DNA of 64,000 bases from Mesostigma viride (Eukaryota; Streptophyta; Mesostigmatophyceae; Mesostigmatales; Mesostigmataceae). Positions 37,001 to 49,000 of this stretch are shown here, one piece after another. The first letter of the stretch is position 1; each line of letters opens with the position of its first letter. The notes under the pieces are model-generated. The model ran no database searches and was not told the DNA's origin. It saw nothing but the letters and a program-made list of their open reading frames with translations. The position numbers were made by a program, and so were the translations under genes. The DNA lies in assembly GCA_009746045.1 (NCBI GenBank), contig RPFO01000231.1:1363340-1427339 (forward strand), written 5' to 3'.

Positions 37001-40000
37001 TATCCTGTCCATGTGCAGAGCCATACATCACAGCAGCAGGGGATGACATAGGGTCCCATCCTCCCGTCTATGACAAATCTGTGGTCCTGCACAAACCATG
37101 TGCATTTTTGTCATTGCCCGGCAGGAACCTGGATACCAACCAGCTATCTGGCACGATCCCACGGGAGCTGGGGTCTCTTTCCAATCTGGCAGACCTGTAA
37201 GGGTCCTGTCTACCCCAATTCTGTTTGCAACCAGTTAAATTTATATGACATTATCAGATGCTTGCTAAGGTTTCCGCATGATATCGACGACCATTTTTCT
37301 CTCTAACAATTAACCTATGTACCAATGCTGCTCTAGTTTGTACTTGAATGAAATGTTAACCCGAACGATAGGTAGCACCATGTTTTCCAGCTGTAGAAGC
37401 CCACCAGCCTAAACTGGGCCTGCAGTAATGCAACGAGCTGACAGTGCTGCATTTACTGCTGCCGCTCAAGTGTTTTTGAGCTGAACACCTCTAATAATAC
37501 TGAAACTGCCATGAGCAGGTCCTGGAGCACATACACACACCGCCCATATCCTGTCCATGTGCAGGACCATACATCAGAGCAGGGGATGACATAAGGTTCC
37601 ATCCTCCCATCCCTGAGTAATCGGTGGTCCTGCTCATGTACTGTGTGCACTTTTGTCATTGCTCGGCAGGAACCTGGGTACCAACCAGCTGTCTGGCTCA
37701 ATCCCACGGGAGCTGGGGTCTCTATCCAGCCTGGCCGGCCTGTAAGGATCCTGTCAACCCCAATCCTGTTTGCAATCAGTTTTTTTTTTTTGTATGGTCA
37801 ACATCATCAAACGCTTGCGATGGTTGCCGCATGATATCAACGACCATGTTCCTCTGGAACCATAAACATGCAATGGCTGCTCTAGTTTGTGCTTGAAATG
37901 AAATGTTAACCAAAACAGGAGGCAGCACCATGGTGTCCAGCTGGAAAAGCCCACCAGCCTAATCTGGACCTCCAATAGTTCAACGAGCTGCATGGCTCCG
38001 TTTACTGTTGCCGCTAATTATAGTGTTTTCGTCCTGAACACCTCCATGCATACCAGCACTGCCATGAGCAGGTCCTGGAGCATATACACATTGAGCGCCC
38101 ATGTCTTGTCCGTGTGCAAGACCATACATCAGAGCAGGGGATGACATAGGGTCCCATCCTCCCGTCTCTGAGTAGTCTGTCGTAACATGCCGTGGTTTGT
38201 ACCTTTTTCACTTCCCGGCAGGAACCTGGATACTAACCAGCTGTCTGGCACAATCCCACGGGAGCTGGGGTCTCTATCCAGTCTGGCAGACCTGTAAGGG
38301 TCCAGTCTACCCCAAGCCTGTTTGCAATCAGTTTATTTTATACGATGTCACCAAGTGCTTGCGATAGTTGCTGCATGATATCGATGACCATTTTTCTCTC
38401 GAACCATGAAGTGCAAAGGCTGCTCTATTTGGTGCTTTAAATATAATGGTAACCATAACAATAGACAGCATCACGTTGTCCAGCTGCAGAAGCCCACCAG
38501 CCTGATCTGGGCCTGCAATAATTCAACGAGCTGACAGAGCTGCGTTTACTGTTGCTGCTAGGTATTGTGTTTTTGTGCTGAACACCTCTAATAATACCAG
38601 CACTCTGTGCCATCAGCAGGTCCTGGTGCGCATACACATTGAGCGCCGCTATCCTGTCCATGTGCAGGACCATACATCAGAGCAGGGGATGACATAAGGT
38701 TCCATCCTCCCATCCCTGCGTAATCCGTGGTCCTGCTCATGTACTGTGTGCACTTTTGTCATTGCTCGGCAGGAACCTGGGTACCAACCAGCTGTCTGGC
38801 TCGATCCCACGGGAGCTGGGGTCTCTATCCAGTCTGGCAGGCCTGTAAGGGCCCTGTCAACCCCATACCTATTTGCAACGACTTTTTTTGTGTATGAGAT
38901 CATGAAATGCTTGCGATGGCTGCTGCATGATATCGATGACCATTTTTCTCTCCAACCATGAACGTGCAATGGCTGCTCTAGTTTGTTGTTGAAATGAAAT
39001 GTTAACCAGAACAGTAGGCAGCAACATGTTGTCCAGCTGGAAAAGCATACCAGCCTAAACGGGACCTGCTGAGTGTACTTTTGTCGCTAATTGGACTGTT
39101 TTTGTTCTGAACACCTTCATGCATACCAGCACTGCCATGAGCAGGGTCCTGGCCACTGCACTATACACACACCGCCCGTAACCTGCCCATGTGCAGGATT
39201 ATACATCAGAGCAGCGCATGACATAGGGTCCCATCCTCCCACCTCCTACTGATCTGTTGGTCCTGTACATACTGTGTGCTCTTTTGTCACTGCCCCGCAG
39301 CGACCTGGATACCAACCAGCTGTCCGGCACGATTCCACCGGAGCTGGGGTCTCTTTCCAATCTGGCTGGCCTGTAAGGGCCCTGTCAACCCCAATCCTGT
39401 TTGCAAACAGTTTGATTTTGTATGACGTCATCAAATGCTTGCGAAGGTTGCTGCATGATATCTGTGACCATTTTCCCCTGGAACCATGAACGTGCAATGG
39501 CTGCTCTTGTTTGTTTTTGAAAAAAAATGGTATCCTGCGCAGGATGTGCGTCAACTTAGTGTCGACGCACAAAAAGTAATAGCTTTCAGCTGTTACTACC
39601 AGAACAATAGCTAGCACCAGGTTATCCAACTGTAGAAGCCCACCAGCCTAAACTGGACCTGCAATAATTCAACGAGCTGACAGTGCTGCGTTTACTGTTG
39701 CCGCTATTCAATTGTTTTTTTTCTGAACACCTCCATGCTTACCAGCACTGCCATGAGCAGGTGCTGCAGCACATATAGACACCGCACACATCCTGTCCAT
39801 GTGCAGGAGCATACATTAGAACGATGACATAGGGTCCCATCCTCCCGTCTCTAATAATGTCTGTGGTCCTGCACAAACCGTGTGCACTCTTGTCATTCCC
39901 CGCAGGAACCTGGATACCAACCAGCTGTCTGGCACGATCCCACGGGAGCTGGGGTCTCTATCCAGTCTGGCTGGCCTGTAAGGGCCCTGTCAACCCCAAT

Positions 40001-43000
40001 CCTGTTTGCAATCAGTTTGATTTTATATGATGTCATCAAATGCTTGCGATGGTTGCTGCATGACCATTTTTCTCTGGAACCATAAACATGCAATGGCTGC
40101 TCTAGTTTGTGCTTGAAATGAAATGTTAACCAAAACAGGAGGCAGCGCCATGTTGTCCAGCTGGAAAAGCCCAACAGCCTCATCTGGACCTGCAATAATT
40201 CAACGAGCTGCATGGCTGCGTTTACTGTTGCCGCTAAGTATAGTGTTTTCGTCCTGAACACCTCCATGCATACCAGCACTGCCATGAGCAGGTCCTGGAG
40301 CATATACACATTGAGCGCCCATATCCTGTCCGTGTGCAGGACCATACATCAGAGCAAAGGATGGCATAGGGTCCCATCCTCCCCTCTCTGAGTAATCTGT
40401 CGTAACATACCGCATTTTGTACCTTTTTCACTGCCCGGCAGGAACCTGGATACCAACCAGCTATCTGGCACAATCCCACGGGAGCTGGGGTCTCTATCCA
40501 GTCTGGCAGACCTGTAAGGGTCCAGTCTACCCCAAGCCTGTTTGCAATCAGTTTTTTTTTATACGATGTCATCAAGTGCTTGCGATGGTTGCTGCATGAT
40601 ATCGATGACCTTTTTTCTCTCGAACCATGAAGTGCGAAGGCTGCTCTATTTGGTGCTTTAAATATAATGGTAACCATAACAATAGACAGCATCACGTTGT
40701 CCAGCTGTAGAAGCCCACCAGCCTGATCTGGGCCTGCAATAATTCAACGAGCTGACAGAGCTGCGTTTACTGTTGCCGCTATGTATTGTGTTTTTGTGCT
40801 GAACACCTCTAATAATACCAGCACTCTGTGCCATAAGCAGGTCCTTTGAGCGCCCACATCCTTTCCATGTGCAGGACCATACATCAGAGCAGGGGATGAC
40901 ATAGGGTCTTATTCTCCCATCCCTGCGTAATCCGTGGTCCTGCACGTACTGTGTGCACTCTTTGTCACTGCCCCGCAGGAACTTGGGTACCAACCAGCTG
41001 TCTGGCTCGATCCCACGGGAGCTGGGGTCTCTATCCAGTCTGGCAGACCTGTAAGGGCCCTGTCAGCCCCAATCTTGTTTGCAATCAGTTAAATTTTATA
41101 TGACGTCATCAAATGCTTGCGATAATTGCCGCATTGCCTTATGGTTGGATTGTATGGTTGCCAGTAGACCTGCAATAATTCAACGAGCTGACATTGCTGC
41201 GTTTACTGTTGCCGCTATTCAAGTATTTTCGACCATAGATGACAGCAGGGGATGACATAAGGTCCCATCCTCCCGTCTCTTACAATCTCTGTGGTCCTGC
41301 ACATACGTGTGCACTCTTGTCACTGCCCGGCAGGAACCTGGATACCAATCAGCTGTCTGGCACAATCCCACCGGAGCTGGGGTCTCTATCCAGCCTGGCT
41401 GGCCTGTAAGGGTCCTGTCAACCCTAATCCTGTTTGCCATCAGTTTTTCTGTTTTATGACGTCATCAAATGCTTGCGATTGTTGCTGCGTGATACGGATG
41501 ACCATTTTTCTTTGGAATCATGAGCATGCAATGGCTGCCCTGATTTTTGCTTTAATCAGAATGTTAACCAGAACAATCGGCAGCACCACGTTGTCCAACT
41601 GTAGAAGCCATCCTAATCCTGAAATAATGCAACGAGCTGACTGAGCTGCGTTTACTGTTGTCGCTATAATTTAACCCATTAAGTATTTTCGTTTTGAATA
41701 CCTCCAATAGAACCAACACTGCCGCGAGCAGGTCCTGAAGCACTATATACACACCGCCCATATCTTGTCCATGTGCAGGAGCATACATCAGAGTAGCGGA
41801 TGACATAGGGTCCCATCCTCCCACCTCCTACTGATCTGTTGGTCCTGTACATTCTGTGTGCTCTTTTGTCACTGCCTCGCAGGAACCTGGATACCAACCA
41901 GCTGTCTGGCACGATTCCACCGGAGCTTGGTGATCTGTCCAGCCTGGCCGGCCTGTAAGGGTCCTGTCAACCCCCATCCTGTTTGCAATCAGTATGATTT
42001 TGTCTGAGGCCATTAAACGCTTGCGCAGGTTGCCGCATGACATCGATGACCATTTTTCTCTCGAACCATAAACATGCAATGGCTGCACTAGTTTGTGCTT
42101 GAAACAGTATGTTAAAGAGAGCAATAGGTAGTACAGCTGTAGAAGCCCACAAGCCTAAACTGGACTTGCTGCGTCTTATGTCGCTTATTGAAATTTTTTT
42201 TTGCTGAACACCTCCAACAATACCGGCACTGCCATGAGCAGGTCCTGGAGCACATATACACACTCCCCATATCTTGTCCGTGTGCAGGGCCATACATCAG
42301 AGCAGGGGATGACGTAGGGTCCCATCCTCCCATCTCTGACTACAATGTGGTCCTGCTCCTATCGTGTGCTCTTTTGTCACTGCCCGGCAGGAATTTGGGT
42401 GCCAACCAGCTGTCTGGCACGATTCCACCAGAGCTGGGGTCTCTATCTAGCCTGGCCGGCCTGTAAGGATCCTGTCAACCCCAATCCTGTTTGCAATCAG
42501 TTTTTCTTGTTCATGAGGGCATCAAGTGCTTGCGTTGGTTGCTGCATGATATCGATGACCATTTTTCTCTGGAGCCATGAACGTGCGATGGCTGCCAGTT
42601 CGTGCTTGAAATGAAATGTTAACCAGAACAACAGGTAGCACCACGTTGTCAAGCTGGAAAAGCCCAGCAGCCTAAACTGACCTGCTGCGTCTACTGTTTT
42701 TGCTAATTTGGTGTTCTTTTGCTAAACACCTCCAATAGAACCAACACTGCCGCGAGCAGGTCCTGAAGCACTATACACACACCGCCCATATCTTGTCCGT
42801 GTGCAGAGCCATACTCAGAGCAGCGGATGACATAGTGTCCCATACTCCCACCTCCTACTGATCTGTTGGTTCTGTACATACTGTGTGCTCTTTTGTCACT
42901 GCCTCGCAGCGACCTGGATACCAACCAGCTGTCTGGCTCGATCCCACCGGAGCTGGGTGATCTGTCCAGTCTGACCGGCCTGTAAGGGTCCTGTCAACCC

Positions 43001-46000
43001 CAATCGTGTTTGCCATCAGTTTGATTTGTGATGTCATCAAGTGTTTGCGATGGTTGCTGCATGATATCAATGACCATTTTTCTTTGGAGTGATGAACGTG
43101 CAATTGTTGTTGCAGTTCTCGCTTAATTTAAATATAATGGTTACCAGAGCAATAGGTAGCACCACGTACAGCTGTTGAAGCCCACCAGCCTAAAGTGATG
43201 CTGCAATAATGCAAGGAGCTGTACAGTGCTGCATTTACTATTGTTACTAATTATAGTGTTTTGGTGCTGAATACCTTCAATAATACTGACACTGCCATGA
43301 GCAGGTCCTGGAGCACTATACATACACCACCCATATGGTGTCCATGTGCAAGACCATACATCAGAGCAGGCGATGACATGGGGTCCCATCCTCCCACCTT
43401 CCACTAAACTGTGGTCCTGTACGTACGTACCGTGTGCTCTTTTGTCACTGCCCGGCAGGAATTTGGGTGCCAACCAGCTGTCTGGCACGATTCCATTGGA
43501 GCTGGTGTCTTTATCTAGCCTGGCCGGCCTGTAAGGGTCCTGTCAACCCCAATCCTGTTTGCAATCATTTTGATTTTGCATGATGTCATAAAATGCTTGC
43601 GATGGTTGCTGCATGATATCCATGACCATTTTTCTCTGGAGCCAAGAGCGTGCGTTGGCTGCCAGTTCGTGCTTGAAATGACATGTTAACCAGAACAACA
43701 GGTAGCACCACGTTGTCAAGCTGTAAGAGCCCAGCAGCCTAAACTGACCTGTTGCGTCTACTGTTTTTGCTAATTTAGTGTTCTTTTGCTTAACACCTCC
43801 AATAGAACCAACACTGCCGCGAGCAGGTCCTGGAGCACTACACACACACCGCCCATATCTTGTCCGTGTGCAGAGCCATACATCAGAGCAGCGGATGACA
43901 TAGGGTCCCATCCTCCCACCTCCTACTGATCTGTCGGTCCTGTACATACTGTGTGCTCTTTTGTCACTGCCTCGCAGCAACCTGGATACCAACCAGCTGT
44001 CTGGCACGATTCCACCGGAGCTGGGTGATCTGTCCAGTCTGGCCGGCCTGTAAGGGTCCTGTCAGCCCCAAACGTGTTTGCAATCAGTTTGATTTGTGAT
44101 GTCATCAAGTGTTTGTGGGTGTTGCTGCACGATTTTAATTACCATTTTTCTTTGGAGTGATGAACGTGCAATTGTTGTTGCAGTTCTCGCTTAATTTCGT
44201 GGTTCTCTGAACATAGTTTCTTTATAGTGAGATGGAAGGGTAGCCGCTATAGCTAGGTTATTGGGTTCACGTGACAAACCTTTTGAGGCCGGTGCGGCCT
44301 GATCCGGATCAGTCGTGGCCAAAGCTTTGGCCAGTTTTTTCTTGGCCAGGTGGCAGGAGCTACGTTGAGATATAAACCTGCCACTGTCTAGGTTTCTTGG
44401 CTCATGGCGTAGTGATTAACTAGATCTAGATTCTTTCTCTCACGCAATATGTGACCTAATAGCCCCGGCAGCCTTACGTAAGCTGCCGGCAATTAGAACG
44501 CCACATTGCGTCATTTGTTCAGACGCAACATTTGCGTGGCGAAAAAATGCCGTCCGGGCCAAGGCCGCATGACACGCAAAAAAGGACAAAAACAAACCCA
44601 CCTAGCTAAGGTCGGCCTCTTTTCTTTTCACGAGGGCGGCGACAGCAAGCCAGGGGAAACGAACCTCTGGTTTGACGAACCTGTACTGTCGGAGCCATTT
44701 TTGGCCCTGAGCAGCAATGCCGAAGGGGCGCAAAGCTACAGGAGGGCAGGCAGCGCGCGGGGAGGACGGGACGCCCACACCGCGGGCTGCTGCCGCCAGT
44801 CACGCGCCAGTCGCCTTCAGCGCCAAAAAGAAGCAGCTCGCCACTCTGCTCGCCAAGTGCATCAGCCCCGCAGAGGCGGTGGGGGCAGTCGAGCAGGTCT
44901 TCGGTGCCGAGGACTGGGTGACGGACGCCAGCTCGTGGAGCTCGAGCCAGCTGAAGTCTGTCGTGCAGTTGCTGGCCGATCACGTTGATGTTGGCGACGT
45001 GTTGGACGCACGTGACCCAAACGGAACGTTGGTGGCAAAACTGCTGGCCGTGGCAGATCTCGCGGCGGACGAGGAGGAGGATCAGGCGCTGCCACCAACG
45101 ACACCTGCGCAGCGAAAAATGGCCAAGCCGAAAGGCGCGGCCAAGGTTTCGGCAGGTGGGGGGGCTGTCGGAAAGGAAATGAGGGCGAGGTTGGCGACAT
45201 TCGTTGGGGCACCTCCGGAAACCGAAAATCAGGACGACGAGGAGGACGAGGAGGGGGAGGTCGCAGCCGAGAAATTCATGCAAGGTTTGAAGGCAGCGCT
45301 GGGAGGAATGGAGGGGGCGGGAAGCCACTTCAAGGCCTCGAAAGGGGTGGCGCTGCCAAGCCGAGCCAAGAGCGTGAAATATCGGGTTTCGGAGCGGGTG
45401 CTGCCGGGGGTGTTGGAGGACGCCAGCGACAATGGGATGGGAATCCGGTCGTGGGTCATGACGGTAAAGCCTGGAAATTGGCGGAACATGGAGAACAGGA
45501 AAATTGTCATGAACATTGCATTGGCCATGGACACCCTTCTCAAGGAGCTGGGCTCAGCAGCCGGGGAGCTTGTGGGCATGGAGTACCTAATGAGGGTGGT
45601 GGCGGCCTTGCTGCAGGTGGAAGGGCAAGGAGGGGGGGGTGGAAGGTGGCCAGCCACCTCCTGCCATTGGGGGAGGAGGCTGCACTGTCAGCCACCCCGG
45701 CTGTCAAGGCAGCTCTCCAAACTGCCATCCTCTTGGACAAGCTCAGCAAGGCTCAACAAGTAGGGAAATAGAATCCCAGCGGGACCGCTCCCTTTTCCCG
45801 CTGCCATACCCACTTAGGCCAGCGTACACCGCGTGGGGCAGGGTGAGATCGGCACGCCGGCGACAGCGTGCCACGCGCCGCCACCGCGAGTACACACTGC
45901 AATGCAAGGTAGTGCGTTGGCTTAATTGGCTGTGGGGAGGGGGGCAAGACCCTCCTCCTAACCCTAGAGGGGCGTGCTCTAAGGGGAGGGAGGAGGCCCT

Positions 46001-49000
46001 TGCGAGGGTCAAGAGGCACTGCACCTGGCACAGTCGCCGCGTAGGGGGCGTTGCGACAGGCCAGGAGCAAGAAGGTGCTGATGCAATATATGGGAAGCAG
46101 AATAAGTATGAACAACTGCGCGCGGACGCGGTGAGTCTACCAAAGGCGGAGGTGGCGGGGAAGGCACGGCTGCTCGACCTGTTGGCTATGCGGCCGAGCT
46201 GGCGGGAGATATATGCCAGCGAAGAGAACTGCATCAAGCCAGCGGTCGTGGCGAGCGCAAAGTATTGGAATGTGCCCAAGCCCAGCCGGGGATGCTCCAT
46301 GGCTGAATGGGGCAAGCTCATGAGCCGGGCAGCGGGCGTGGGCATGGTGGCGTTCCGGGAGAGGCGGCCCAAGTGGGTGGATGGCTGCTTTGGAGTGGCC
46401 AAGGGGGTGGGTGAGCTTCGGTTCATCGTCAACAGGAAGCTGGGCAACCTGCTGTGGGTGGACCCCCCCAAGATCCTGCTACCCCACCTGGGCATCCTCG
46501 TGGAGGTCTACATCAAAGGCTGGTGCTACTGCGCCAAGAGCGACCTCGTGTCATACTACTATTCCATCGAGGTGCCCGAGTGGTGGTGGGACTACCAAGG
46601 GCTTCCTAGTGTGTGGTCGACTAGCGTAGGTCTGGCAGGGCCCAGGCGGAAGGTGTGGCCCGTGCTCAAGGTGCTGGCCATGGGACATTCCCATGCGGTG
46701 GCGCTGGGGGAGGCCATCCATGAGATGGTGCTCTACATGACCGGTGCCCTGGATCCGAGGCGCCAGGTCAACTACCTCTCAAGCGCAGGTGAGCTCACCT
46801 TGGTGCGCGACGAGTGTGGCCAGCCACTGCGCTTGGCCATCGAGTACAAGGAGGAGCGCGCCGGGGAGCTTCAGATTGACCTGGAAAACCCCCCTGCCCC
46901 CATGCTGTCCATCACTATTGATGACTTGGTGGCCAGCAACGGGCGGACCTGCGAGGCGGTGAACCAGCTCATCACGCGCGCTATTGAGGAAGGCTACCTC
47001 CCTAACAACCTTGTGCCGTCTAAGGAGAAGACTAAGATGGCGAGCCTGGAAGGGGACGAGCTAGAAGCCCTAGGGGTGGTGCACCGACGGAACGGCGTGC
47101 TGGAACCAACGGTCAAGCAGCTCAACCTTGTGATCGCCCACACGCAGGCTATACTCACTCGAGGCCGAGCTACGGCCGAGGGGCTGGCTGCCGTCTTGGG
47201 GCGGTGGTTGTGGCTGCAGATGTTAAGCCGCAGCTGCTTGTCCATTTGGCAGCAATGTTTCAAATTCATCAGCCTGCAAGGGTGGGGGCAGCGATCCTGG
47301 GTGCTGTGGGCCGGGGTGCGGGAGGAGTTAGAGTGTGCCCTGGCCTTGGCTCCCATGCTAAGGGTTGACCGAAGCGCACCTTTGGCCCGTGAGGTGGTTG
47401 CATCTGACGCGTCCACCTACGGGCAAGGTGTCGTGTACGCAACCATGGAGCCGGGCGATGTGACGGAGCTGGCGAGGGCACGAGAGGTGCGGGGGTACCC
47501 GACTTTGCTCATACCAAGTGAGGTGGCCTACGCTGGCCCTAGGCCACTGAGCGCGCGGGCGCAACAAGCAATCACTAGCCAGCAATGGCGGGTTGGGGTC
47601 CGGAGTCGTTGGCGGGATCCGGGGATGCACATCAACGAGAAGGAGGTGCGGGCTGCAGTGAAGGGCGTGGAGAGGAGTGCGCGCAGCTTGGCAAACCGAG
47701 GCAAGCGGGTGGTGAGGTTGGTGGACTCCACCGCGGCGTTGGGCTGCTTGGCTAAGGGGCGGTCCTCATCCCACAAGCTCAACAAGCAGTGCCGCCGCTT
47801 GTGCGCGCTGACCCTCGCCACGGGGAGTCGTTCCCAGTGGGTGTGGACGCCGAGTGCACTTCAACCAGCCGATGGCGTTTCTCGCGGCCAATCCATGGCG
47901 ACTTTCTTGGCAGGCTGGGTGCGCGACCTGACCGCGGAAGGCATCCATCCTAACCCGGGGCCCCCTGCACCTGTTAGCTACCTTCCATTGCTAGAGGGGA
48001 AAGTAAAGCCGGCTACTTTGCTGGCCTACCGTCGTGGTCTTGATTCCCTCTTGACTTGGTGGGAGGCTGGTGGGCGGGCGGACGGGTCATCGTCACGAGC
48101 TGACACCCTTGAGGAGACATTTTGTGCGTATGTCGCCTGGGCTCATTTTCGGGGGTACAGCCGCCAAGTGTGTGTCAATGCCTTGATGGGGTTGCAACTT
48201 TATTATCCCGGTATGGTGAAGCGGTGGGACTTGGCCCGTGGCGTCCTCGCTGGGTGGAAAACACTTGTGCCCCCCCGTGCCCCTCCTCCCATTCCATGGG
48301 AGGCGGCGTTTGCACTTGCCAGCACGATGGTCATGCAAGGTCAGCGCCTTGCGGGCCTGCTGGTTGTCATCGTGTTCCGCCATTACCTGCGAATCTCGGA
48401 GGCGCTGAACCTCCGTGTTGGCCATGTGCGCCTCCAGCCTGACGTTCGGCTTGGGCCGGCTCAACGGGGCGCCCTACTGCTGAGGTCTACCAAGACCTCT
48501 AAGGGCAAGACTCAGTCAGTGGTGGTAGAAGATGTGATGTCTGAAACCATCCTCCGTCACTGCATCGCGGGTAAGCACGCTTGGGAGGCCGTGTTCCCTT
48601 TCACCTACCCGCAATTCCGGCGCATTTGGCAGGCTGCGAGTCAGGCCTTGGGGGTCGCCCAGATTTTCACCATTCACGGGCTGCGGCATGGAGGTGCCAC
48701 TCACGATTTCCTCGCGGGTCGCAGCATGGGGGACATCCAGGGCCGGGGGCGCTGGCTTAGCAGCTCCACGGTTGCCCATTATGTGGGCTTGCACCGCAGT
48801 TTGGAGGTGCAGCTGCCTGAGGTTATTCTTCGGGCCATGGCCGCCTGCCCCCCTCGGGCCTGGCGGGCTATTTTGAAATTGCCCTCCACCTAATTTGGTT
48901 GTTCATTTCTCTGTCATTATGCTAGGTTCTTTGCCCCTGGCATGGATCGCCAGGGAGGGATATAAGGGTAAGGCTAGCCTTTGCCAAGCAATAAGTGTTC

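Noticed and set aside
44506-44988. Plus-strand frame of 160 codons at the left of the retrotransposon, and a related one at 49,411
   Set aside because: It runs through the A repeat and is shared by the solo copy only as far as the repeat extends. It is a by-product of the repeat, not a separate gene.
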